Below are positions 1-9,135 of a stretch of DNA of 64,000 bases, one piece after another (positions within the stretch are counted from its first letter, which is position 1; each line of letters opens with the position of its first letter). Position numbers and translations under genes: made by a program. Origin of the DNA: JBBDLF01 sp040879025 (GTDB taxonomy: Bacteria; Pseudomonadota; Gammaproteobacteria; Pseudomonadales; Pseudohongiellaceae); contig JBBDLF010000029.1 of NCBI GenBank assembly GCA_040879025.1, positions 1 through 64,000 on the forward strand, in the 5' to 3' direction. The notes beneath the pieces were generated by a model. That model was not told the DNA's origin. It was given only the letters and a program-made list of their open reading frames with translations, and ran no database searches.

Positions 1-39
1 TACAAGTCAGCTGCTCTACCACGGCTGAGCTATAGCGGC
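1..39 (-). tRNA. tRNA-Thr(TGT), 5' part, cut by window edge
   Basis: Read on the minus strand from position 39, the sequence starts GCCGCTATAGCTCAG, has the D-loop (GTGGTAGAGC) and reaches the anticodon arm CTGACTTGTA, giving anticodon TGT. It matches the 5' half of gammaproteobacterial tRNA-Thr(TGT). The 3' half lies outside the window. A TTGACA hexamer stands on the minus strand at 63-68, but no good -10 follows at normal spacing. Confidence 0.88.
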
Positions 40-177
40 AAAAAAACGATCAAAAAACTGTCTGTCAATATCCACTGAGCGCGGCATTGAATCTTGTAAA
101 ACCAACCCACGCTGCCATTAAACTTCTACGGCGATAATACCAATCAGGCCGCGCATACTACAAGAATTCAGTATTCC

Positions 178-213
178 GATCAATCCCGGATTTCCTCCGG
201 CACGCGATTGATC
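178..213. repeat. Inverted repeat upstream of pgi
   Basis: GATCAATC at 178-185 is mirrored by GATTGATC at 206-213, with a 20-nt spacer. It lies 65 nt before the pgi start, so it could be an operator or an mRNA hairpin. No known regulator motif was recognised. The rest of the 238-nt gap between the tRNA and pgi shows nothing else convincing. Confidence 0.35.
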
Positions 214-277
214 CGGTTTGCGGAATAGGATAGCTTAGAGTGTTTTCGATAATGAAATACATGCCCGCTCCGGGCCG

Positions 278-1933
278 ATGGATTCGATTATGACAAGCCC
301 AGTTAGCATGGAATCCTGGACGCGGCTGGCGGCGGAGAGCAAAGCACTCTCCGCGGAACAGGACATCCGGCAGCTCTTTAAAAATGATTCCCGGCGCTTC
401 GAACGGTTTTCGGTCACCACCCCCGACTACGTGTTTGACTATTCCAAGAACCTGGTTAGCAGCCATACCATGAGCCTGCTGCTGCAACTGGCGCGGGAAT
501 GCCGGGTACCCGAGGCGATCCAATCGATGTTTGCCGGGGAACAGATCAACCCTACCGAACAACGCCAGGCCCTGCACGTGGTACTCAGAGGACACCGGAT
601 CGCCGGCTTGTCCGAGCAAGTGGACGACGTGTTGGAGAAAATGGAGCACTTCACCGAAGCAGTCCGCGCAGAGCGCTGGCTTGGTTACAGCGGATTGCCG
701 ATCACGGATATCGTCAACATCGGTATTGGCGGTTCGCATCTCGGTCCCGCCATGGTGATCGGGGCCTTGCAACCGTGGACCGATGCAAAGCGGCGCTGTC
801 ACTTCCTCTCCAATGTGGATCCCGTACCCGGACAGGTGACGCTTGCCAGACTGAATCCAGCCACCACGCTGTTTGTCATAGCCTCCAAATCTTTCACCAC
901 GCTGGAAACCCATCAGAACGCGCAGCTTGCGCGCGCCTGGTTTCTGGAAAACGGTGGCAGAGAAAACTCCCTCGGCAAACATTTCGTCGCGGTCAGTTCC
1001 AACGTACAGGCCGCCATGGATTTCGGTATCGAAGCGGAAAACGTGTTTCCCCTGTGGGAGTGGGTCGGCGGACGTTATTCACTGTGGTCAGCTATAGGGC
1101 TGCCTGTCGCCTTGTGTCTGGGCATGGACAGCTTCCGCCAACTGCTGGCCGGCGGTCACAGTACCGATCAACATTTTTTGCATACGGCCCTTGAAGAAAA
1201 CGTGCCGGTACTGATGGCACTGCTCACAGTCTGGTACGGGAATTTTTTCAGCGCCTGCAGCCACGCAATTCTCCCCTACAGCCAGCAACTCGCCTTGCTG
1301 CCGGCCTTTTTACAGCAGTTGTCGATGGAGAGCCTGGGCAAATCAGTTGATACCGGGGGAGAAACCGTGGAGATGGACACCGGACCGATAATCTGGGGCG
1401 CACCGGGCACCGACGGGCAGCACTCCTTCCATCAGCTTCTGCACCAGGGAACGCGATTGACACCGGCGGACTTCATCGCTTTCGCCAACCCGGCCATACC
1501 CGGTCACGAAACGCAGCATCGACATCTGCTGGCAAATTGCTTCAGCCAAGGCCAGGCTCTGATGGAGGGCAAAACCCGGGAGCAGGCTGTGCAGGAACTG
1601 ATCGCGGGCGGCATGACCAAAGACGCGGCACATCATCTCGCGCCTCACAAAGCGGTACCCGGCAACCGCCCCAGCAATACGTTTTTGTTTCGCCGGCTGA
1701 ATGCGTTCACACTGGGAAGCCTTATCGCGCTTTACGAACACAGTGTCTATGTGCAAAGCGCCATATGGCACATTAACGCATTCGATCAGTGGGGAGTGGA
1801 ATTGGGAAAAGTACTCGGCAGCCGCCTGTACCACGTCATGGAAAAGCCGGAAACAGCGGCGGGAGAGAGTTTTGATGAATCCACTGCAAGCCTGATAAAG
1901 TATTATGGAAGTTGGCGGGACCCCAGAGCATGA
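278..1933 (+). CDS. pgi: Glucose-6-phosphate isomerase
   Basis: Pgi interconverts glucose-6-phosphate and fructose-6-phosphate in the cytoplasm, linking glycolysis/gluconeogenesis to sugar-nucleotide synthesis. The 551-residue length is normal for the family. Visible family motifs are GIGGSHLG near residue 148, the substrate loop ASKSFTTLET near 208, GGRYSLWSAIG near 265, ESLGKSVDTGG near 350 and the C-terminal signature FDQWGVELGK. The start is uncertain: ATG at 278 and ATG at 290 are both possible and neither has a strong ribosome site. Its stop overlaps the next start (ATGA at 1930-1933), implying co-translation with the RimK-like gene. The manB/galU/manC genes at 25-29 kb use the same hexose-phosphate pool. 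Confidence 0.97.
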   Translation: MDSIMTSPVSMESWTRLAAESKALSAEQDIRQLFKNDSRRFERFSVTTPDYVFDYSKNLVSSHTMSLLLQLARECRVPEAIQSMFAGEQINPTEQRQALHVVLRGHRIAGLSEQVDDVLEKMEHFTEAVRAERWLGYSGLPITDIVNIGIGGSHLGPAMVIGALQPWTDAKRRCHFLSNVDPVPGQVTLARLNPATTLFVIASKSFTTLETHQNAQLARAWFLENGGRENSLGKHFVAVSSNVQAAMDFGIEAENVFPLWEWVGGRYSLWSAIGLPVALCLGMDSFRQLLAGGHSTDQHFLHTALEENVPVLMALLTVWYGNFFSACSHAILPYSQQLALLPAFLQQLSMESLGKSVDTGGETVEMDTGPIIWGAPGTDGQHSFHQLLHQGTRLTPADFIAFANPAIPGHETQHRHLLANCFSQGQALMEGKTREQAVQELIAGGMTKDAAHHLAPHKAVPGNRPSNTFLFRRLNAFTLGSLIALYEHSVYVQSAIWHINAFDQWGVELGKVLGSRLYHVMEKPETAAGESFDESTASLIKYYGSWRDPRA

Positions 1934-3366
1934 ATCACAGACAAACCGATAAAATTATCGTGGGGAGCGAGGAATGGTGCGGCTTTCCACTGCTGGGAAT
2001 TCCGGCCATCAAGGCACGGATAGACTCTGGCGCAAAGACCTCATCCCTGCATGCCTTCAATCTTCGTTCGTTCAAACGCGGAGGTGTCCCGTGGGTGAGT
2101 TTCGAGGTTCATCCCCTGCAGAATAATCGCCGCACTATCGTGCGCTGCGAGACTGAAGTGCTTGACCGCCGCATGGTGAAAAGCTCCAGCGGCGTTGCTG
2201 AAAAACGCTATGTCATCAAAACCCTGGTTCACGTCGCCAACCACAGCTGGGAAATTGAAGTCACGCTCACCAACCGCGACTCCATGGGTTACCGCATGCT
2301 GCTCGGCCGTGAGGCAATGCAAGACCGCATTCTGGTGGACCCCTCCTCGAACTTTCTCAATGGCAACTTCACCAAGGAAGAAGTGCAGCGCAAGTACGGC
2401 TATTCACCGGCCCATATCGACGGTTTGCGCATCGCCGTCCTGGCCAGCAATCCTGATCTTTACAGCAATCAGCGCATCATCGAGGCCGGGGAGGAAAGAG
2501 GCCACGACATCCACTTTTTCGACATCAAACAATGTTATATGAAGCTGGATGCGGAAAACCCGGAGATTCATTACCGCGGGGGCCGCGTACTTAACGATCT
2601 GGACGCGGTGATCCCCCGCATACGTCCGAGTATGACGTTCTATGGCTGTGCGCTGGTGCGGCAATTTGAAAGCATTGGCGTGTATTCGCTCAACTCGTCC
2701 GAGTCCATCTCCAGTTCAAGAGACAAGCTGTTTTCCCTGCAGTTGCTGTTGAAGAACGGACTGGACATACCCACTTCGGGCTTCGCCAATTCGCCCATCG
2801 ATACCAACGATTTGATCGACATGGTGGACGGCGCGCCGCTAATAGTGAAATTGCTGGAAGGAACCCAGGGTCGCGGCGTTGTCCTGGCGGAAACGCGCAA
2901 GGCGGCGGAAAGCGTGGTAAATGCATTCAAGTCACTGCGCGCCAACCTGATGGTGCAGGAATTTATCAAGGAAGCCGACGGCAAGGACCTGCGCCTGTTT
3001 GTGGTCGACAATAAGGTGGTCGCTTCCATGCAACGTGAAGCGGCGGCCGGCGAATTTCGAGCCAATGTACACCGTGGCGGCACCACATCGGTCGTCAAGG
3101 TGACTCCGGAAGAGAGAAAACTCGCTACCCGGGCGGCAAAAACCCTGGGGCTGAAGGTCGCCGGAGTTGATATCATCCGTTCCAAAAAAGGTCCCCTTCT
3201 GCTGGAAGTCAACTCCTCCCCGGGCCTTGAAGGCATTGAAGAAGCCACCGGAAAAGACATCGCCGGCATCATGATCAGTGCCATAGAGAAGGCGTTGGAC
3301 TGGAAACGGCAGCTGGCCAGTGCTGCAGTCGACACACGTGAAGCATCACGTAAAGAGTCGGCCTGA
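1930..3366 (+). CDS. RimB-RimK fusion: retropepsin-like peptidase domain plus ATP-grasp glutamate ligase
   Basis: The protein (478 aa from the ATG that overlaps the pgi stop as ATGA; TTG at 1912 is a weaker alternative) has two parts. Residues about 10-150 look like the RimB/ATP-dependent zinc protease family, an aspartic-peptidase fold with the motif DSGAKTSSLHA near residue 30. Residues about 190-460 are a RimK-type ATP-grasp ligase with GTQGRGVVL and the metal-binding end LLEVNSSPGLEGIE. RimK adds glutamates to ribosomal protein S6 and RimB trims them in Pseudomonas, where they are separate genes. The single-chain fusion implies coupled addition and removal of C-terminal glutamates. The actual substrate is inferred; other carboxylate-amine ligations are possible. 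Confidence 0.85.
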   Translation: MNHRQTDKIIVGSEEWCGFPLLGIPAIKARIDSGAKTSSLHAFNLRSFKRGGVPWVSFEVHPLQNNRRTIVRCETEVLDRRMVKSSSGVAEKRYVIKTLVHVANHSWEIEVTLTNRDSMGYRMLLGREAMQDRILVDPSSNFLNGNFTKEEVQRKYGYSPAHIDGLRIAVLASNPDLYSNQRIIEAGEERGHDIHFFDIKQCYMKLDAENPEIHYRGGRVLNDLDAVIPRIRPSMTFYGCALVRQFESIGVYSLNSSESISSSRDKLFSLQLLLKNGLDIPTSGFANSPIDTNDLIDMVDGAPLIVKLLEGTQGRGVVLAETRKAAESVVNAFKSLRANLMVQEFIKEADGKDLRLFVVDNKVVASMQREAAAGEFRANVHRGGTTSVVKVTPEERKLATRAAKTLGLKVAGVDIIRSKKGPLLLEVNSSPGLEGIEEATGKDIAGIMISAIEKALDWKRQLASAAVDTREASRKESA

Positions 3367-3419
3367 CCCCGCCCCCGGGGAAAATGAGTGAAATTCCCTA
3401 CTTTTGGTCAACTGTTCCA

Positions 3420-3449
3420 TTGAGAATATGGTCGAGGTACCGATATTAA
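3420..3449 (+). promoter_or_regulatory. Candidate sigma-70 promoter for the TonB receptor
   Basis: TTGAGA at 3420-3425 and TATTAA at 3444-3449 are 18 nt apart, about 70 nt before the receptor start. This is a fair but unproven match. The preceding gene pair ends at 3366, so a new transcript is expected here. Confidence 0.35.
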
Positions 3450-3515
3450 ATGAGATAGCGGGCCATGCGGTGGATCGGTTCGCGCCATAATCAGCCGAAA
3501 AGGGGAAGTCAGGAT

Positions 3516-5975
3516 ATGCAAAACAGCACCCGATTTACACGCACACGTCTGTCTCGCGCCGTTTCTCTCGCATCAATACCTGTCATGGGTTGTTTTGTCG
3601 GCCAAGCCGTAGCCCAGGACGACGGGGCCACGATAGAAGAAATTATCGTCACCGGCTCCCGCAGGGAAGCCAATCTACAGGATATTCCGATCAATATTTC
3701 CGCCGTCAGCGGCACCCAGATCGAGGAACTCCGGCTCACCGGTATCGCGGAGATCGCCAACTATGTTCCCGGCCTGACCATTGTTGACCGCGGCCCACGC
3801 GACGAAGTCCCGGATATTATGGTCAGGGGCTTGAATACCACGGGGCTCGGACCCGGGTATTTGAGCGATACCGTGGCCACCTATCTTGGCGAAGTGCCTC
3901 TGCAGGTAGACCTGCGGCCTGTGGATCTGGAACGGGTTGAGGTACTCATCGGTCCCCAGGGCACACTCTACGGCCAGGGCACCATGGGCGGCGCCATTCG
4001 CTATATTCCCCGGCTCGCCCAGCCAAGCGACGGCTTTACGGTCGACTTTCGCGGTACCACCAGCGCCACCGAAGAGAGTGACGACTTCGGTTATGATTAC
4101 GGTGTTACGCTCAATATTCCCCTGGTGGAAGACGTACTGGCCCTGCGCGCCAATATCGATCAGATAAGAGATCCAGGCTTTATCGACTATAACTACGTGG
4201 TACGTGAGGGGGGTGTGTCGAATCCTGAGCCGGATTTCAGCGATCCGGCGGATGTGGCTGCGAATCTGCGCCGGGTGGAGGACGCCAATGGTGAAGATGC
4301 GCTCTCCGGCCGATTTAACCTGCGCTGGCTGCCTACCGACTGGATTGACGCCAATGTCTGGTATTACTACCAGGAAAATGAGACGGAAGGTCGCCAGATA
4401 GCCAATCGCCTCGCATTCAATACCGGCCGGTACGAATCTGGTATGCGTTATCTCGAGCCCAATGACTACACTAATGAACTGCTTAGTCTGGAAGTGAAGG
4501 CAGACCTGAATTTCGCCGAGGCCACGTTCGTTTATGGTGAAACCGAGTACGACGAAGTGGGCCAGCGGGACCAGACCGACCTGCTGCTGGATTTTGAATA
4601 CGGATATGAGTTGTTCCCGAGCTTCTCGTCTTTCACCCGTGAAGAGGTCGCCCAGACAACGGAAACCTACGAAGCACGTTTCGCTTCACAACACGAAGGG
4701 CCTATCTCCTGGGTAGTGGGCTATTTTCACAACGAAGTGGATGCGGACGCCATCAGCGAGGAATTTACACCGGGTTTTGACCAGTTCGCCGTGGACAATT
4801 TCGGCGGTGTACAACTGCGTCCTGACAGCCTGGAATACATTCAACTGACCGATCAGTATGAAAAAGAGCAAGCCTTTTATGGCGAGATATCCTATGCGTT
4901 CACTGAGCGGCTCACCGCGACACTGGGTTACCGCGACTACAAGTTCGAAGTGGACACCTCGGGTGGATTCGGTCTGCCCTTGTTTGAAACCGTGTTTTTG
5001 GGGGAACCCCAGGATGCGATCAATGTCGATCTGGGTGTCAATGCGGGTGACGACAAAGGAGACCTGTACAAATTCAATCTCTCCTATAACCTCAACGACG
5101 ACAACCTGATTTACTTCACCTACTCGGAAGGCTATCGCAATGGTGGCGTAAACTCCGTACCGGAATGTACGCAGGAACAGATTGACAGCGACCAACAGCA
5201 ACTGTGCGCCTTGCCAGACGAGGTATTTATCGATCCGGACGAGATCGAAAACTACGAGATCGGTTATAAAGGCATGCTGTTTGATCGCAGCGTCTCAACC
5301 ACTGTCGCTCTGTATTACATCGACTGGACCAACCTGCAGGTTTCCACCACCACCGACAATGGCAGCTTGCCCATCACCGGTAACGGCAGCGAGGCAATAA
5401 GCCAGGGACTCGAGTTACAGGGCCGCTGGTTGATCAACTCCAATTGGGATGCCTCACTCACGTACGCCTATACCAATGCTGAACTCACGGCCAGGGCGCC
5501 GGGTCTGGTGGGCCCGTTTGACGCGTTGGATGGCGCCCGGCTCCCCGGTCATGCGGAGCACCAGGGCAGCTTTAACCTGACCTACGATACCCAGGTCTGG
5601 AACGGCATTGATCTGGCTGTGAATTACGGCATTGTCTACTCCAGCGATGTCTACAACATACCCGGTGGCGACCGCGATCCGCTGGTTGATGCCGACGACG
5701 GCGATGCACCGGCGGACCGCGGAGGTGAAGCGATTCCCGGCTACGACCTCCACCACCTGTCCGCGACATTCAGTTGGGACCAATGGATGGTCCAGGCTTT
5801 CGTGGACAATCTTTGGGATGAATACTATATCACCGGCTCCCGCACCAGCCGTCGCTTTCTGCAAAACGAACAGACGGGGCCCGGTGACACCAGAGGGGGT
5901 TTTACTTTGCGCTCCTATGGCCAGTATGTAGGCCGGCCCCGTACCGCGGGTATCCGGCTCAACTACAGCTTCTAG
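3516..5975 (+). CDS. TonB-dependent outer-membrane receptor
   Basis: An 819-residue TonB-dependent receptor, with start ATG 3516 chosen because a signal peptide (MQNSTRFTRTRLSR then a hydrophobic stretch ending AVAQ) follows directly; a purine-rich GGGGAAG lies 8 nt before it. The mature protein opens with the TonB-box-like IEEIIVTGSR, followed by the plug domain (VMVRGLNT-like and ERVEVLIGPQGTLYGQGTMG). The remaining 650 residues are beta-barrel, ending in the aromatic C-terminal signature RLNYSF. The IEEIIVTGSR class is abundant in marine bacteria, and its ligands (oligosaccharides, aromatics, siderophores, cobalamin) cannot be told from sequence. A terminator follows at 6014-6038. A TPR-sulfotransferase gene stands directly downstream, a pairing worth noting. 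Confidence 0.95.
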   Translation: MQNSTRFTRTRLSRAVSLASIPVMGCFVGQAVAQDDGATIEEIIVTGSRREANLQDIPINISAVSGTQIEELRLTGIAEIANYVPGLTIVDRGPRDEVPDIMVRGLNTTGLGPGYLSDTVATYLGEVPLQVDLRPVDLERVEVLIGPQGTLYGQGTMGGAIRYIPRLAQPSDGFTVDFRGTTSATEESDDFGYDYGVTLNIPLVEDVLALRANIDQIRDPGFIDYNYVVREGGVSNPEPDFSDPADVAANLRRVEDANGEDALSGRFNLRWLPTDWIDANVWYYYQENETEGRQIANRLAFNTGRYESGMRYLEPNDYTNELLSLEVKADLNFAEATFVYGETEYDEVGQRDQTDLLLDFEYGYELFPSFSSFTREEVAQTTETYEARFASQHEGPISWVVGYFHNEVDADAISEEFTPGFDQFAVDNFGGVQLRPDSLEYIQLTDQYEKEQAFYGEISYAFTERLTATLGYRDYKFEVDTSGGFGLPLFETVFLGEPQDAINVDLGVNAGDDKGDLYKFNLSYNLNDDNLIYFTYSEGYRNGGVNSVPECTQEQIDSDQQQLCALPDEVFIDPDEIENYEIGYKGMLFDRSVSTTVALYYIDWTNLQVSTTTDNGSLPITGNGSEAISQGLELQGRWLINSNWDASLTYAYTNAELTARAPGLVGPFDALDGARLPGHAEHQGSFNLTYDTQVWNGIDLAVNYGIVYSSDVYNIPGGDRDPLVDADDGDAPADRGGEAIPGYDLHHLSATFSWDQWMVQAFVDNLWDEYYITGSRTSRRFLQNEQTGPGDTRGGFTLRSYGQYVGRPRTAGIRLNYSF

Positions 5976-6013
5976 CCGTGGAAACCCGGCCAGGGAGCTT
6001 CTTAAGCTGACAG

Positions 6014-6038
6014 CGGCCCCTTCGGGGGCCGTCTTTTT
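6014..6038 (+). terminator. Rho-independent terminator after the TonB receptor
   Basis: The stem CGGCCCC (6014-6020) and GGGGCCG (6025-6031) closes a stable TTCG tetraloop and is followed by TCTTTTT (6032-6038). This is a textbook intrinsic terminator 38 nt after the receptor stop. The next gene's ATG begins at 6040, right after the T tract. Confidence 0.92.
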
Positions 6039-6039
6039 C

Positions 6040-7641
6040 ATGGCGGTTGACTTGCCGGCAGATCAATTACAACAACTCCTCCGTGATGCCACCTCGGCAT
6101 TGAACCGCGGCGATTATCGCGAATTGGACAGTCTGTGCCGACAGATCATCACGCTCGATTCCGGGCAGGCCGATGCCTGGTTTTTTCTATCCCTGATCGC
6201 GGCCACACAACGAAAGGTCAGCATTGCACTTCAGTTGACAGAAAAGGCCCTTTCGCTCGCAGGTCCAAACGCCGAGTACCTGTCGCAAAAAGCCCGCTTG
6301 CTGTCGCGGCTTAACCAGCGCGCCGCGGCCCTCGCCGCCGCTGACCAGGCGTCAGGTCTGCAGCCACAGTCTGCGGCGGTACTGGATACGCTTGGCGTGG
6401 TGTACAGTCATCTGGGAGAACACCACCGGGCGGTGCAGGCTTTCACTGCCGCGGTAAGCCTGAAACCGGAGAATCCCCAGTACCAGTTCAACCTGGGATC
6501 CGCACAACAGTTCATCGGCAACCTGACAGAAGCCGCTTGCTGCTATGAACAAGCGGTTCGCCTGCGTCCTGATTTTTTTCGCGCCCATTGGGCGTTGTCG
6601 GAACTGGAAAAAAACGCAAGCGATACCCGGCGCCTGGATTCACTTTTGCAGCATTGGCAACCGGGCAGCGAGCGCCTGAAACCCGAGGACGAGCTTTATC
6701 TCGGTCATGCCATCTCGCGGGAGTTTGAGAAACTGGGAGACCACGACAACGCATTCCACTATCTGCGCGCAGGTAAACAGCGACGGCGCGAGCAGGTCAA
6801 CTATTCCCGGACGCAGGATGCCGGGTTATTTGCGGCGATAAAGCAGCACTTCCCTCTTGGCTCATCGATAAAAAACGCGACTGGCAAGGGAGAACATGCC
6901 GTCTTCATTGTGGGGATGCCACGCAGCGGTACCACACTGGTAGAGCGAATTCTGGACAGTCATTCCGGAATAGCGGCGCTCGGAGAGCTACAGGATTTTG
7001 CCCGGGCGGTAAAAGCGGTATCAGCAACGCCATCGAATGTCGTTCTGGACGAACAGGTCATCAGTGCCGCCTGTCATGCCGATCCCGACGAGATCGGTGC
7101 ACGGTATCTGGCTTCAGTAGCCGGCCTGCATCCTGAGCCGGGGTATTTCATTGATAAAATGCCGCTGAATTTTCTCTACCTCGGTTTTATTCTCGCTTCG
7201 CTTCCGAAGGCGAAGGTCATTTGTGTTCACCGCAATCCGCTTGACACCTGCCTGAGCAACTTCAGGCAGTTGTTTGCCGTGAATTTTTCCTACTATAACT
7301 ACCACTACGACCTGCTAGACACCGCAAGCTACTATGCTGAATTCGCCAAGCTGATGGAGCACTGGCAGTCCCTGTTCGGCGATCGCATCTACCAGCTACA
7401 TTACGAGGAACTGACTGCTGACCCGGAAAACAGGGTGCGGGGGCTACTTGAATACCTGAACCTGCCCTGGGAACCGGACTGTCTGAACTTCCATCAGAGC
7501 CGGCGCGCCGTTTCCACCGCCAGTTCCACCCAGGTACGCGAACCGGTGTATCAGACTGCTGTGGGGCGCTGGCGGCGCTACGAGAAGCATCTGGATGACG
7601 TGAAGCGCTTATTGGATGAGAAAGCCATTCGCTACGAATGA
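6040..7641 (+). CDS. TPR-repeat sulfotransferase
   Basis: A 533-residue protein. Residues about 8-190 form tandem tetratricopeptide repeats (for example AAVLDTLGVVYSHLGEHHRA and the next unit ending VRLRPDFFRAHWALSEL). Residues about 285-530 form a sulfotransferase domain with the 5'-phosphosulfate loop GMPRSGTTLVERIL and the 3'-phosphate region VHRNPLDTCLSNFRQLF. Such proteins move sulfate from PAPS to carbohydrate, lipid or tyrosine acceptors; the acceptor here is unknown. No signal peptide is visible, so it is predicted cytoplasmic. The ATG abuts a terminator T tract and has no ribosome site. TTG at 6052, preceded by GGCGG, is an alternative start. TPR regions often bind partner proteins. 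Confidence 0.88.
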   Translation: MAVDLPADQLQQLLRDATSALNRGDYRELDSLCRQIITLDSGQADAWFFLSLIAATQRKVSIALQLTEKALSLAGPNAEYLSQKARLLSRLNQRAAALAAADQASGLQPQSAAVLDTLGVVYSHLGEHHRAVQAFTAAVSLKPENPQYQFNLGSAQQFIGNLTEAACCYEQAVRLRPDFFRAHWALSELEKNASDTRRLDSLLQHWQPGSERLKPEDELYLGHAISREFEKLGDHDNAFHYLRAGKQRRREQVNYSRTQDAGLFAAIKQHFPLGSSIKNATGKGEHAVFIVGMPRSGTTLVERILDSHSGIAALGELQDFARAVKAVSATPSNVVLDEQVISAACHADPDEIGARYLASVAGLHPEPGYFIDKMPLNFLYLGFILASLPKAKVICVHRNPLDTCLSNFRQLFAVNFSYYNYHYDLLDTASYYAEFAKLMEHWQSLFGDRIYQLHYEELTADPENRVRGLLEYLNLPWEPDCLNFHQSRRAVSTASSTQVREPVYQTAVGRWRRYEKHLDDVKRLLDEKAIRYE

Positions 7642-7766
7642 AAATACAGCGGACAGCGGTTTTCTTCACCTACCGAGGCCTTAAACCGGTTTTGTAACGG
7701 CGATGAAGCGCGTACCATGAAGGCATGATCCGGGATACCTCATCAACTCCTTCTTGTTTTCGGTCT

Positions 7767-9131
7767 ATGACCAGAAACCTGACACACTGGTTGCTATTAC
7801 CTGTGCTGCTCTGCGTCACAGCACCGGTGTTCTCGCAGGAAGTGCGATTGGTGGAACTCTCCGGCGCGATCGGGCCGGCTACTTCCGATTTTGTCATGCG
7901 TTCCCTGGAGGATGCCGCCGAGACCGGCACCGAGCTGGTTATTCTGCGTATCGACACGCCGGGCGGTCTGGACCTTGCAATGCGTGACATTATCCAGAAC
8001 ATTCTTGCCTCGGAAGTTCCTGTTGCCGGGTGGGTTGCGCCCAATGGCGCGCGCGCTGCCAGTGCCGGCACTTACATCATGTATGCCAGCCATTTCGCGG
8101 CCATGGCCCCCGCCACGAACATCGGTTCCTCCACGCCGGTCAGCATCGGGGGAGGCTCAAGTCCCCTGCCGGTTCCTTCCACGCCGGACGACAGCGCGGA
8201 GCCGGAAGACGACTCCGATACGGATCAGGACTCGCAGGCCCAACCGGGCACAGCGATGGAACGCAAGGTTATCAATGATGCCATTGCCTATCTTCGCAGC
8301 CTGGCGGAATTGCGCGGTCGCAATGCGGAGTGGGCCGAGAGCACGGTACGTGAGGCGGCAAATCTGACGGCCACCCAGGCGCTTGACATGGGAGTCATCG
8401 AGATTATCGCTGCGAATGTAGACGATCTTGTCAACCAACTGGAAGGACGCACGACAACAATTGCCGGCCAGGAGGTCACCCTGGCACTCGACAATGCCGA
8501 GGTGGAACTCATCGAACCCGACTGGCGGCACGAATTCCTCGCCATAATCACCAACCCCAACGTGGCCTATATTCTTCTGATGATCGGAGTTTATGGCATC
8601 CTTTTCGAATTCTACAACCCCGGCCTGGGCCTGCCCGGTGTCACCGGTGTTGTCTGTCTGATCGTCGGCGCGTTCGCTTTGCAGATGCTGCCGATCAACT
8701 ATGCCGGGCTGGCGCTGATCGCTGTGGGCATAGGACTGATGGTGACGGAGGCTGTGTCGCCCAGTTTCGGTGTGCTTGGCATCGGCGGAGTGGTGGCTTT
8801 TGTTCTCGGTTCGGTTATGCTGATGGATACTGAACTGGAAGCCTATCAGATATCCATGCCTATCATAGCCGCATTCGCAGTCGCCACCGCGGCGATCTTT
8901 TTCCTCACCCTGGGCGCCTTGATCAACGCCCGCAAACAGCGCGTGGTGAGCGGGGGCGAAGCCATGATAGGCGAAACCGCCGAAGCGCTGGAGGATTTCG
9001 ACGGCCAGGGAGCGGTACGCATCTTTGGCGAAGCCTGGACTGCCGTTTCCGATACTCCGGTTAAAAAAGGCAGCAAGCTCAAAGTTGTCTCACGAGACGG
9101 CTTGATACTCAAAGTAATAAACGAGAGGTAA
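7767..9131 (+). CDS. NfeD-family membrane serine protease (ClpP-class)
   Basis: A 454-residue long-form NfeD. ATG 7767 is chosen because a signal peptide follows at once (MTRNLTHWLLLPVLLC to VFSQ); an upstream ATG at 7725 would bury it. The N-terminal ClpP/SppA-like domain shows the nucleophile region ARAASAGTYI near residue 95 and the candidate general base lysine in MERKVINDAI near residue 170. Between them lies an acidic, Pro/Ser-rich insert (about residues 130-165). Four hydrophobic segments span about 265-390, then the soluble beta-barrel NfeD domain (GAVRIFGEAWTAVS). It is paired with a stomatin-like gene 4 nt downstream, as in known nfeD-slipin operons. Archaeal homologues cut stomatin C-termini; the role is presumed membrane protein quality control. 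Confidence 0.93.
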   Translation: MTRNLTHWLLLPVLLCVTAPVFSQEVRLVELSGAIGPATSDFVMRSLEDAAETGTELVILRIDTPGGLDLAMRDIIQNILASEVPVAGWVAPNGARAASAGTYIMYASHFAAMAPATNIGSSTPVSIGGGSSPLPVPSTPDDSAEPEDDSDTDQDSQAQPGTAMERKVINDAIAYLRSLAELRGRNAEWAESTVREAANLTATQALDMGVIEIIAANVDDLVNQLEGRTTTIAGQEVTLALDNAEVELIEPDWRHEFLAIITNPNVAYILLMIGVYGILFEFYNPGLGLPGVTGVVCLIVGAFALQMLPINYAGLALIAVGIGLMVTEAVSPSFGVLGIGGVVAFVLGSVMLMDTELEAYQISMPIIAAFAVATAAIFFLTLGALINARKQRVVSGGEAMIGETAEALEDFDGQGAVRIFGEAWTAVSDTPVKKGSKLKVVSRDGLILKVINER

Positions 9132-9135
9132 TACT

